From positions 1-64,000 of the forward strand of contig JAMOWA010000059.1 in NCBI GenBank assembly GCA_027061805.1: a DNA stretch of 64,000 nucleotides. The letters are read 5' to 3'. A model generated the notes under the pieces. That model made no database searches. It was not told the DNA's origin and was given only the letters and a program-made list of their open reading frames with translations. Made by a program: the position numbers and the translations under genes. This DNA comes from Thermoanaerobaculia bacterium (GTDB lineage Bacteria; Acidobacteriota; Thermoanaerobaculia; Thermoanaerobaculales; Sulfomarinibacteraceae). Every line of letters begins with the position of its first letter. The first letter of the stretch is position 1. Shown here piece by piece: positions 8,247 to 15,556 of this stretch.

Positions 8247-9056
8247 ATGGTACGAGCAATCACGGTGGCGTTGGGTCTGGCACTCGTGGTGGGTCTGGCT
8301 CCGGCCTGGGCCGGCACCGGTGGACCGGACCATCCCCCGGTGGGGATGGAGGCGCCCGGGCAGCCCCTCGCCGGGATGTCCCCGCTGGACACCGAGGCCT
8401 ACGGCACCACGAAAAACACCATCCTCGTGGTGGCCCCCACCAGCTTCATCGCCGAGGGAGGAACCCCGTTCTGGCTGAAGTTCGGGTACTTCAGCGCCGT
8501 CACGGGTGACACGCGGCGGTCGTTCTTCGCCACCGTGAACCTGCCCACCGGCGCCCTCCTGCAGAGCCTCTGGGCCTGCGTCCGCGATAGCTCGGACACG
8601 GGCCACGTCCACGTGCGGTTCCTGCAGCAGACCTGCCCCGGGGGCACTGCCTGCACCCAGACAACCCTCGAGGACATCGAGACGGGGGAGGCCGACACGC
8701 CCGACTTCGTCGTCATCTCGTCCTCCGACATGAGCGGGACCACCTGGATGAACTACGACCCCGCCGCTGGCGTCAACTACGGCTACATCCTCGCCCACCT
8801 CAGCGAGTCCACATCCAACCTCCAGATCGGGCCCATCATGATCGCCTACAGGCGCCAGGTCTCGCCCGCACCCGCCACGGCCACCTTCGATGACGTCCCC
8901 CCCGACCACTGGGCCTTCCGATTCGTGGAGGCCCTGGCCGCTTCGGGGATCACCGCCGGCTGCGGCGGCGACAGCTACTGCCCCGACGACCCCATCACCC
9001 GGGCACAGATGGCGGTGTACCTCGCGGCGGCCCTCGGCCTCCACTACCCGGGTTGA
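8247..9056 (+). CDS. Secreted protein with C-terminal SLH module
   Basis: 269 aa. A signal peptide (hydrophobic core VALGLALVVGLAP, likely cut after AWA) is followed by a roughly 180-residue beta-rich domain with a Cys pair region (CPGGTACTQ), then one S-layer-homology-like repeat: FDDVPPDHWAFRFVEAL, ASGITAGCGG, PITRAQMAVYLA. This single-repeat SLH style with an inserted CGG..YCP is seen in many acidobacterial secreted proteins (from memory). It probably binds the cell surface or assembles outside the cell. ATG with GGAGG 6 bp upstream. Monocistronic, followed by the tRNA gene. Confidence 0.8.
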   Translation: MVRAITVALGLALVVGLAPAWAGTGGPDHPPVGMEAPGQPLAGMSPLDTEAYGTTKNTILVVAPTSFIAEGGTPFWLKFGYFSAVTGDTRRSFFATVNLPTGALLQSLWACVRDSSDTGHVHVRFLQQTCPGGTACTQTTLEDIETGEADTPDFVVISSSDMSGTTWMNYDPAAGVNYGYILAHLSESTSNLQIGPIMIAYRRQVSPAPATATFDDVPPDHWAFRFVEALAASGITAGCGGDSYCPDDPITRAQMAVYLAAALGLHYPG

Positions 9057-9083
9057 CCGGGGGCCGGAGGCTCCAGCCCCGGC
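9057..9083 (+). terminator. Possible hairpin after the SLH gene
   Basis: An imperfect GC hairpin (left CCGGGGGCCGGAG, right CTCCAGCCCCGG) lies just after the stop. No U tract follows; the tRNA promoter -35 begins directly after it. It may be a factor-dependent terminator or chance. Confidence 0.3.
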
Positions 9084-9111
9084 TTGACGGCCCGGGAACC
9101 GTTGCTATAAT
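9084..9111 (+). promoter_or_regulatory. Strong sigma-70 promoter of tRNA-Gln
   Basis: TTGACG (9084-9089), a 16-bp spacer and a perfect TATAAT (9106-9111). The transcript would start near 9118 and carry a short 5' extension CCCCTTGCGAGGGGG that can fold into a small hairpin before the mature tRNA. Confidence 0.75.
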
Positions 9112-9137
9112 CGGCGTCCCCTTGCGAGGGGGCCTTC

Positions 9138-9211
9138 TGGGGCGTCGTCCAATGGCAGGACATGCGGCTCTGGACCGTAGAATCGGGGTTCGAGTCCCTG
9201 CGCCCCAGCCA
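9138..9211 (+). tRNA. tRNA-Gln (anticodon CTG)
   Basis: Complete cloverleaf: acceptor TGGGGCG/CGCCCCA, D stem GTCC/GGAC, anticodon stem TGCGG/CCGTA with loop CTCTGGA (anticodon CTG, reads CAG), T arm CGGGG-TTCGAGT-CCCTG, discriminator G and encoded CCA. Its own promoter lies upstream. Confidence 0.95.
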
Positions 9212-9270
9212 ACTCGACCGGACCGCGCCGGGCCTGGGCCCGGCGCTGCTCTTTCCGGGGACCCGGCCCC

Positions 9271-9906
9271 TCACGGCCTCCGCTTCCGGAACACCACCAC
9301 GGCCCCTCCCACGCTCTCCACCACGACCCGGTCGCCGGAGGCCCGGTTGGAGATGGAGGGGCGTGCGGCCGCCGAGAGGTCCGCCCCCTCCACGGGCCAC
9401 TCCACGCCCCGCAGCGTGACCCGCACGGCGGGGTCGAAGGTCCAGAACGACCAGGTCTCGCCCGGCTCCGCCGGGAGCTCCAGCACGCCCTCCACGGCCA
9501 GCATGACACCATCCCCGGAAAGGTAGAGGAGCTCGAGCCCGCGGGCCATCCTCGCCAGCAGCCCCAGGTTGCCCAGCTCGTGGTCCGGCCGGCCGCCCAG
9601 GGCGCCCAGCACCGTCAACCCGGGCACGGCCAGCTCGTCGAAGGCGTGGACCATGGCCTTCTCCAGATCCGTCCGGTCCTGGTCCGGCAGGTGCACCAGC
9701 CGGTCCTCCCCCACCCAGGCGCGGGTGGCCGCGGAGATGGAATCCAGGTCGCCCACCACGGCCGTGGGCGGGATCCCCACCCGCACCAGGTGGTCCGCGC
9801 CGCCGTCGGCGGCCAGCAGGACGGGAGCCGCCGCCGCGAGGGCGGTCAGCTCCGGGGTCCACCGGAGCTCCCCGTTGGCCACGAGTACCGCGTCCGCCAT
9901 CTCCAT
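9271..9906 (-). CDS. thiN: Thiamine pyrophosphokinase
   Basis: 211 aa. Diagnostic motifs: AADGGADHLVR.GIPPTAVVGDLDSI near the N-terminus, LPDQDRTDLEKA (metal/ATP binding), and GALGGRPDHELGN. The C-terminal half is beta-rich and binds thiamine. It converts thiamine + ATP to thiamine diphosphate and AMP in the cytoplasm. ATG 9906 follows TACCAT by 6 bp, suggesting a leaderless mRNA; in-frame ATG 9900 has GAGGG upstream and is an alternative. The -10 overlaps the divergent -10 of the gene at 9952. Confidence 0.88.
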   Translation of the reverse strand: MEMADAVLVANGELRWTPELTALAAAAPVLLAADGGADHLVRVGIPPTAVVGDLDSISAATRAWVGEDRLVHLPDQDRTDLEKAMVHAFDELAVPGLTVLGALGGRPDHELGNLGLLARMARGLELLYLSGDGVMLAVEGVLELPAEPGETWSFWTFDPAVRVTLRGVEWPVEGADLSAAARPSISNRASGDRVVVESVGGAVVVFRKRRP

Positions 9907-9912
9907 CCCTCA

Positions 9913-9922
9913 ATGGTACACT
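9913..9922. promoter_or_regulatory. Overlapping divergent -10 elements (thiN / kinase chimera)
   Basis: The 10-mer ATGGTACACT gives TACCAT on the minus strand (6 bp before the thiN ATG) and TACACT on the plus strand (30 bp before GTG 9952); the two share the central TA. The same architecture occurs at 22218-22227 and 62116-62125. Confidence 0.5.
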
Positions 9923-9951
9923 CGGCAGCAGTTTCGGGGGGACACCGGGCC

Positions 9952-10587
9952 GTGAGCGGAGTGGGGCGGCGAGGCATCCGGGTGATGGTGGTGCTGGCGG
10001 TGATGCTGGCCTGTGCCGCCGTGGTCCGGGCCCAGGGGTGCCTCCCGCCATGGCAGGACCACCACGTCAAGGGGCTGGAGGCGGAACAGTCCGGCCGCCG
10101 GGAGGAGGCCGCCGGCCACTTCGAGCCGGCCCGGGACCTCAAGCCCGAGAACCTCATGATGCTCCCCGAGGGCAAGCTGGTGGTCATGGACTTCGGCATC
10201 GCCCGCATCGAGGGCGCCGCCGGGCTCACCGCCACCTCCATGGTCCTGGGGACCCCGGCCTGCCTGGCCCCCGAGACCATCGCCCGCGAGCCGGCCGACC
10301 ACCGGGTCGACCTCCACGCCCTGGGGATGATCCTCTACGAGATGCTGGAGGGGCGGCTCCCCTTCACCTCCACGAGCCCGCTGGAGCAGCTGCAGGCCCA
10401 CGTGGCCGGGATCCTGCCCCCGCGGGAGAAGCTCCGGCGGCCCCTCCCCGACTCCGTCTGGGTCCTGCTCCAGCGACTGCTGGCCCGGCAGCCCGACGAC
10501 CGCTTCCCCACCGCCGAGGCCGTGCTGGTCCACCTGCGGAGCATCCGGCGGGAGCTGGAGGGCGGCACCGGAGGCATCAACGGCTGA
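9952..10587 (+). CDS. Chimeric Ser/Thr kinase fragment with a signal peptide
   Basis: 211 aa if started at GTG 9952. Residues 1-27 are a signal peptide (RRGIR, hydrophobic core, ARA cleavage-like end). Residues 35-60 resemble one TPR helix pair (GLEAEQSGRREEAAGHF). Residue 61 then jumps directly into the catalytic loop of a Hanks-type kinase: RDLKPEN (61-67), DFG (80-82), APE (106-108), then DLHALGMILYEMLEGRLPF and the C-lobe. The glycine loop, the VAIK lysine, the alpha-C glutamate and the HRD histidine are all missing, so it cannot be an active kinase. The simplest reading is an in-frame deletion joining the 5' end of one gene to the 3' end of a kinase gene. Probably a pseudogene, although the frame is intact. 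Confidence 0.65.
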   Translation: MSGVGRRGIRVMVVLAVMLACAAVVRAQGCLPPWQDHHVKGLEAEQSGRREEAAGHFEPARDLKPENLMMLPEGKLVVMDFGIARIEGAAGLTATSMVLGTPACLAPETIAREPADHRVDLHALGMILYEMLEGRLPFTSTSPLEQLQAHVAGILPPREKLRRPLPDSVWVLLQRLLARQPDDRFPTAEAVLVHLRSIRRELEGGTGGING

Positions 10588-10631
10588 CGGGCCGGCGGCG
10601 GCCGTCACAATTCCAGCCGGACACCTCGTGA

Positions 10632-10637
10632 TAGAAT
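10632..10637 (+). promoter_or_regulatory. Putative -10 of the PIN-PhoH gene
   Basis: TAGAAT ends 9 bp before the ATG at 10647. No Shine-Dalgarno sequence fits between them (CCTTGCGAG), so the transcript would have a leader of only a few bases. Confidence 0.45.
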
Positions 10638-10646
10638 CCTTGCGAG

Positions 10647-12158
10647 ATGATGAAAACCCAACCGGGCCTCTCCGGCACGATCTATCTCCCCGACACCTCA
10701 GCTCTCATCGAGAACCCCGATGCGCTCGACCGTCTCCTCACCGACGGCAACGTGGTGGTCCTGCTCCACCAGGTCGTGGAGGAGCTGGGGCGCCTCCAGG
10801 GGTCCCGCGGCAAGTCCGAGGGCGTCCGCCACGCCGCCCGGCAGGTGACGCGCAAGATCCTGGACTACCGTCAGCGGGAGCTGATCCACCACGACATCGA
10901 CCGGCTGTTCACCGACCGCCTCAACGGCCACCGCTTCGAGGCCACACCGGGCGGCGGCATCCTGGCCTGGGAGCCCGACGGCGACACCATGCACCCCTAC
11001 GTGGACGACTCCGGGGACAACCGGATCCTGGCGGGGGCCCGGCGCCTGGCCGAGGTGGCCTCCGGCCCCGAGGGCAACGGCTACCGGGTGGTGGTCATCT
11101 CCGAGGACTCCAACGTCCTGCTCAAGTGCGACGCCGTGGGTATCGACGCCGAGAACCTGCGCTTCGGCAAGGTGGAGCTGGAGAGCCCCGACCAGGTGTT
11201 CACCGGCACCCTCGAGGCCGAGGTGGACGAGGCCACCGTGGACGAGTTCCTGGAGAGCGGGGAGCCCGGGGAGCGCTTCCTCTCCGTGGACGTGCTGCCG
11301 CCCGACCTCCGCGAGCAGGTGATGTGGAACACCGGGATCGTCCTCCGGGGCGGGGACAGGACCGTCCTGGCGCGGGCCGAGCCCGATCCGGGCCGGCTGG
11401 CCGACCTCCGGCACGCCCAGTACTGGGACCGGAAGCGGCACCTCTACCGGCCGCGCCCCATCCTGGGGATGACGCCCCGGGACCCCTACCAGACGCTGGC
11501 CATGGAGTTCATGCTGGACCCCGGCGTGCAGCTGGTGGTGCTGGACGGCCCCGCCGGCTCCGGCAAGACCCGGCTCATGGTGGCCGCGGCCCTCTACATG
11601 CTGGTGGGCCAGCCCACCTCCCTGCGCTTCGCCTCCCGCTCCCTGCCCCTGGGCCCCGACCACGCCTACGACAACGGCCTCATCATGCTCCGCCCGGAGC
11701 ACGCCTCCTCCCAGTACGAGATGGGCTTCCTGCCCGGTGACTACGAGGCCAAGCTCTCCCCCTGGCTGGAGCCCTTCTTCCAGGCCATCCGGTCGCTCTC
11801 CAACCTCAACGACCACGACTTCCTGGAGGAGCTCCAGGCGGCGGACCGCCTCCACATGCTCTCCACCTCCATGCTGCGCGGCCTGGACATCGAGCAGTCC
11901 CTGGTGCTGGTGGACGAGCTCCAGAACGGCGACCGCCACCTGGCCAAGACCCTCATGAGCCGCTTCTGCGACACCTCCAAGGTCATCCTCGCGGGCTGCC
12001 TGGACCCCATCCAGATCGACAACCCCTACGTGGACTGGCGCTCCAACGCGCTCACCCGCATCAAGGAGACCTACCGGGGCTTCGGCCCCCAGGTGGCCCA
12101 GGTCCGCCTCCACCACAACTACCGGGGACCCATCTCCAACCGCGCCGACCTGCTGTAG
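10647..12158 (+). CDS. PIN-domain/PhoH-like ATPase (PhoH2 type)
   Basis: 503 aa. The N-terminal PIN ribonuclease domain has acidic motifs LPDTSALIENP, VVEELG, DNRILAGA and ISEDSNVLLKCDA. A linker leads to a C-terminal PhoH-like P-loop ATPase: Walker A GPAGSGKT (301-308), Walker B-like LVLVDELQN, and GCLDPIQID. PIN-PhoH proteins are thought to couple ATP-driven RNA unwinding to RNA cleavage and are sometimes paired with an antitoxin; no antitoxin-like gene is seen here. Full length, cytoplasmic, apparently monocistronic. Starts MMKT, with the first ATG favoured by the -10 position. Confidence 0.88.
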   Translation: MMKTQPGLSGTIYLPDTSALIENPDALDRLLTDGNVVVLLHQVVEELGRLQGSRGKSEGVRHAARQVTRKILDYRQRELIHHDIDRLFTDRLNGHRFEATPGGGILAWEPDGDTMHPYVDDSGDNRILAGARRLAEVASGPEGNGYRVVVISEDSNVLLKCDAVGIDAENLRFGKVELESPDQVFTGTLEAEVDEATVDEFLESGEPGERFLSVDVLPPDLREQVMWNTGIVLRGGDRTVLARAEPDPGRLADLRHAQYWDRKRHLYRPRPILGMTPRDPYQTLAMEFMLDPGVQLVVLDGPAGSGKTRLMVAAALYMLVGQPTSLRFASRSLPLGPDHAYDNGLIMLRPEHASSQYEMGFLPGDYEAKLSPWLEPFFQAIRSLSNLNDHDFLEELQAADRLHMLSTSMLRGLDIEQSLVLVDELQNGDRHLAKTLMSRFCDTSKVILAGCLDPIQIDNPYVDWRSNALTRIKETYRGFGPQVAQVRLHHNYRGPISNRADLL

Positions 12159-12183
12159 GGCCCCCGCCCACCCACCCTCGTGA

Positions 12184-12378
12184 GACGTGAGCCACTTGCA
12201 AGACTCTCTGAAGGTCATGCCCATCGGCGAGGCGTGAAATCGAAGGTATATCCGGATTCTTGCTCTCTTCTTCTTGATCCGATCAATCCGTGTGATCCGT
12301 GGTCCATTTTCCCGGGTGGGTGGGGGCCGATGCCGCAGGAATCCACCTCGATCCAGGACTCCTGCAACAGGCTCACGT
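12184..12378 (+). repeat. MITE-like dispersed element, copy A
   Basis: About 195 bp, clearly more AT-rich than its surroundings. It aligns without visible gaps to the reverse complement of 35400-35597 at about 80% identity. Its ends form imperfect terminal inverted repeats: ACGTGAGCCACTTGCAAG at the left and ACGTGAGCCTGTTGCAGG (reverse complement) at the right, 15 of 18 matching. A conserved internal word is GATCCGATCAATCCGTG. A short reading frame in both copies shares a motif ending SIQDSCNRL, but nothing shows it is translated. No transposase is present, so it would need help to move. It fills most of the 356-bp gap between 12159 and 12514. Confidence 0.75.
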
Positions 12379-12480
12379 GAAACGGAAAACGTGAGAGGAA
12401 AGAGGGTGGGGATGCGGGGACGGTCAGGGGCAGGGCTGGAGGAGCAGGGGAGCAGGGGAGACCTGCAGCCTCCCGCCGGA

Positions 12481-12508
12481 TTGACTTCCGCCGTGCGTGC
12501 GATACGAT
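12481..12508 (+). promoter_or_regulatory. Sigma-70-type promoter, leaderless start
   Basis: TTGACT (12481-12486), a 16-bp spacer and TACGAT (12503-12508). The ATG at 12515 begins 6 bp after the -10, exactly at the expected transcription start. It closely resembles the promoter at 4391-4419. Confidence 0.6.
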
Positions 12509-12514
12509 GCGCAC

Positions 12515-13381
12515 ATGGACATGAGGGTGAGGATGACGTTCGGCGCGGTCCTGCTTGTGGCGGCGGTGGGTGCGGCGCAGCAGCCGGGCCGGCGGGCGTG
12601 GCAGCACCGTCTCGAGCTGGATATTCCCCTGCCTGTTCCCGTGGTGGCGCTGGACCCGGTGAACCCCTACGCGGTGCCGGTGGACACGGCTCCGAGGAGG
12701 CTCAACGCCATTCCCCCGAAGAAGCTCCAGCTGGCGGGCTGGGCGAAGGTTGCGGCCTACGTGGACTCCAGGGGGCAGTGCCGCGGTGCCGTGCCCCTGG
12801 TGCTTCCCTTTCCGGGGATCACCCAGGAGCTCACGGGCGATCTCATGAAGACCCGGTTCGAGCCGGCACGCGCCGGCTCGGCGGCCCGGCCTTCCTGGAT
12901 TGTCCTCCGGATCGCCCTGGCGGGAAAGCTCAAGGAGAGCGCCGTGGTGGACCAGGACCTGGATCTCCCGGATCCCTCAAGCCCGCCGAGGCGAGAGGCG
13001 GTGGGAATCGTGTACCCCGCCGGCCGCCTGGCTTCTCTACCCGCCGCCGACCCTTCCACGCTCACGTCCTCTGCGGTGCCGCGGCGGTTCAGCATCAGGA
13101 TCCCCGGTGGTGAACGGGAGGTGGCGATCCACGCCCTGGTGCATGTGACGGCCTCCGGCCGCTGCGACCAGTTCATCCCCGTGGCGGTCCCGGGGGGCGT
13201 GGTGCCGTGGCTGTCGGCCTACCTGGCCAGCTGGAGGCTCGAGCCGGCGACCAGGAACGGTGAGCCGGTGGACTGCTGGATGAAGTACACCGCCAGGGTC
13301 CGGCTGAAGATGGGAACGCTCAGCTCCACCTCCGTGAGGGTCCTGACGGACGAGCACTTCGTTCCCCAGGACGCGCCCTGA
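12515..13381 (+). CDS. Secreted protein with two TonB-C-like repeats
   Basis: 288 aa. A signal peptide (FGAVLLVAAVGAA) is followed by two related modules. Module 1 (about residues 50-140) contains KVAAYVDSRGQC and a later MKTRFEPARAG; module 2 (about 185-270) contains HALVHVTASGRC and LASWRLEPATRNGEPVD. The pattern of a beta strand, a G-x-C turn, then 'w.lePA..nG.p' resembles the TonB C-terminal fold. Each module has a Cys right after the turn. There is no transmembrane anchor or proline-rich linker, so it is not a canonical TonB. Function unknown; periplasmic by inference. Confidence 0.6.
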   Translation: MDMRVRMTFGAVLLVAAVGAAQQPGRRAWQHRLELDIPLPVPVVALDPVNPYAVPVDTAPRRLNAIPPKKLQLAGWAKVAAYVDSRGQCRGAVPLVLPFPGITQELTGDLMKTRFEPARAGSAARPSWIVLRIALAGKLKESAVVDQDLDLPDPSSPPRREAVGIVYPAGRLASLPAADPSTLTSSAVPRRFSIRIPGGEREVAIHALVHVTASGRCDQFIPVAVPGGVVPWLSAYLASWRLEPATRNGEPVDCWMKYTARVRLKMGTLSSTSVRVLTDEHFVPQDAP

Positions 13382-13433
13382 GGGGGGCCCTCCGCCCGCA
13401 CAGCCCACACGAGGGTCCCGCCGGCCGCTCGCC

Positions 13434-15341
13434 TCACCGCCTTCCGAGGATCTTCCTCCGGGAGTCCTGGCGCACCGTCACGCGCTCCGAGTCCAGCCAC
13501 TCCAGGATGGGGATGGCCAGCTTGCGGGAGAGCCCGAACCGCTCCTTGAACTCGCCCACGGTGAAGCTGTCGGTCTCCCATTCCTGCACGGAACGCTTCA
13601 CCTCGTCCAGGCACGCGCTGTGGATGAGGAAGCGGCCCTCCAACCGCTGGAGCCGCTTGCGCTGGAGCAGGTAGGTGCAGATGCCCTCCACCGTGGCGGG
13701 GCGCGCCGCGATGCGCTCGGCCACCTCGGCGGGCGAGGGGGGATCGAGGCCGGCCTCCCGGTAGACCCGCTCCACCTTCCGGGTGAGCTCCTCCCCCAGG
13801 GACGTCATGTGCTCGGTGGCGCCCGGGGGGACCACCCGGCCCTCGGAGAGCTCGAGAACGCCGCGCTGCCGCAGCTCCTCGAGGTAGACGTCGGCCAGGG
13901 ACAGGGCCGGCCGCGGCAGGATCGCCGCGGCGAACTCCCGGTTGGGGATGCCGGTGGAGACCTCCTGGGAGGCGAGGCGCCGGGTCAGCTCCTCCTTGGC
14001 CCGGCGGGCGAGCCCGTCGAGTGGATCGGCGGCCACGAGGCGTGGCGGCCGGGTGGGCAGGGCGTGGATGGTTCCCTCCTCGAGCAACCGGCCGAGGGGG
14101 GCCTCCACCTCCCCGGGCAGCACTCCCAGATGGCCCGCCAGCTCCCCGGCCGTGACGCCGGCGAGCCCGGCCCGGCCGATCCACGAGGCAAGCAGTGCGG
14201 GCCAGGCCTGCCGGTGCACCGGCGGGAGCTCCTCCAGACGGGGGGCGTCGCGCCGCTTGAGCCGTCCCAGCCGGGTGTCCAGGACGAGGCCGCCCCCGAA
14301 GGTGTTCACCGGGGCGGGGCGCCGGAGGACCACCCGGTCTCCAGGGAACAGCAGGATCTCGGCCCCCAGGCCCAGCTGGGCCACGGTCGTTCCCCCCGGC
14401 TCCAGGGGCCGGCGGGCCAGGCGATCCACCCGGGCGGGCACCCGGGCGGCCAGGGCGTGGACCTCCATCTCGTCGCCCTCGTCCAGGGGGTGGGGCGCCG
14501 AGGCCAGCAGCTCCAGCCGGACCGTCACGAGGCGGGTGGGCTCCCACGGGCCGGGGGTGAGCACCTGCTGGCCGCGCTCCAGCTGGCCGGTGGAGAGGCC
14601 GGCCAGGTTGATGGCCACCCGTTCGCCGGCCTCCACGCTCTCGCGTTCCTCACCGTGGACGTGGAGCCTCCGGGCGCGGCTCCTGAGGCCCTGGGGGTGG
14701 ACCACCACCTCCCGGCCCACGTCCAGACGGCCCCACAGGGAGGTGCCGGTGATCACCGTTCCGGATCCCGCCATGGTGAACACGCGGTCCACGGCCTCGC
14801 GGAAGGGGCGTCCCTCCACGAGCCTGGGCCGGGCGCTGGCGGCCTGCTCGGCGAGGACCCGGCGCAGGGCCTCGATCCCCTCGCCGGTGCGGGCGGAGAC
14901 GGGGACCACGGGGACCCCGGCGAAGGGCGTGCCCTCCAGGAGCTCGGCGACCTCCTCGGCCACCAGCTCCACGAAGTCCTCCTCCACCAGGTCCGTCTTG
15001 GTGAGCGCCACCGCCCCGCCGGGCACGCCCATGAGGCGGATCACCTCCAGGTGCTCACGGGTCTGGGGCATGATCCCCTCGTCGGCCGCCACAACCAGCA
15101 GCGCCAGGTCGATACCCGAGGCTCCGGCCACCATGGTGTGGACCAGGCGCTCGTGGCCGGGCACGTCCACGAAGTGGACCCGGGTCCCCTCCACCTCCAT
15201 GTGGGCGAAGCCCAGGTCGATGGTGATCCCCCGCTCGCGCTCCTCGGGCAGGCGGTCGCAGTCGATTCCCGTGAGGGCGCGGACCAGGGCCGTCTTGCCA
15301 TGGTCGATGTGTCCGGCGGTACCGTAGACCACGTGTCGCAT
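13434..15341 (-). CDS. selB: Selenocysteine-specific elongation factor SelB
   Basis: 635 aa. GTPase domain with G1 GHIDHGKT, the G2 region [12 protein letters not shown]3 DVPGHE and G4 TKTD (variant of NKxD), followed by EF-Tu-like beta-barrel domains and a C-terminal array of winged helices ([23 protein letters not shown]) that binds the SECIS hairpin. It delivers Sec-tRNA to recoded UGA codons. No selA, selD or tRNA-Sec is in the window. ATG 15341 lies 7 bp after TACCAT (15349-15354), so the mRNA may be leaderless. Standalone gene. Confidence 0.93.
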   Translation of the reverse strand: MRHVVYGTAGHIDHGKTALVRALTGIDCDRLPEERERGITIDLGFAHMEVEGTRVHFVDVPGHERLVHTMVAGASGIDLALLVVAADEGIMPQTREHLEVIRLMGVPGGAVALTKTDLVEEDFVELVAEEVAELLEGTPFAGVPVVPVSARTGEGIEALRRVLAEQAASARPRLVEGRPFREAVDRVFTMAGSGTVITGTSLWGRLDVGREVVVHPQGLRSRARRLHVHGEERESVEAGERVAINLAGLSTGQLERGQQVLTPGPWEPTRLVTVRLELLASAPHPLDEGDEMEVHALAARVPARVDRLARRPLEPGGTTVAQLGLGAEILLFPGDRVVLRRPAPVNTFGGGLVLDTRLGRLKRRDAPRLEELPPVHRQAWPALLASWIGRAGLAGVTAGELAGHLGVLPGEVEAPLGRLLEEGTIHALPTRPPRLVAADPLDGLARRAKEELTRRLASQEVSTGIPNREFAAAILPRPALSLADVYLEELRQRGVLELSEGRVVPPGATEHMTSLGEELTRKVERVYREAGLDPPSPAEVAERIAARPATVEGICTYLLQRKRLQRLEGRFLIHSACLDEVKRSVQEWETDSFTVGEFKERFGLSRKLAIPILEWLDSERVTVRQDSRRKILGRR

Positions 15342-15348
15342 GGGGTGA

Positions 15349-15354
15349 ATGGTA
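15349..15354 (-). promoter_or_regulatory. Putative -10 of selB
   Basis: TACCAT on the minus strand ends 7 bp before the ATG at 15341. No clear -35 at 16-18 bp. Confidence 0.45.
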
Positions 15355-15442
15355 CAGGAACACCGTTCCGGGCGTGACCCGCCGCACCTCCCGGTGAAAC
15401 CGCGTGGAGACCGATCCGTTACATTGGGGTGAAGGCGGTACC

Positions 15443-15556
15443 ATGAAACGGAACCCTGGATCCACCGTGGCGGTCGTGGCGGCCCTCGTGGCGGCCCTGG
15501 CGGGTCCCGTGTCGGCGGGACCGGGGGACGGCGGGGGCCGGGTGGTGGACCGGTGA
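15443..15556 (+). CDS. Possible signal-peptide-only mini-protein
   Basis: 37 codons: a KR-type n-region, a long Ala/Val hydrophobic core, a likely cut after VSA and only about a dozen residues of mature peptide (PGDGGGRVVDR). TACATT (15420-15425) is a possible -10 and GGTGAAGGCGG lies upstream. Its TGA overlaps the GTG of the nucleotidyltransferase (15553). It may be a translation-coupling leader, a tiny secreted peptide, or the 5' remnant of a lost exported protein. Confidence 0.35.
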   Translation: MKRNPGSTVAVVAALVAALAGPVSAGPGDGGGRVVDR

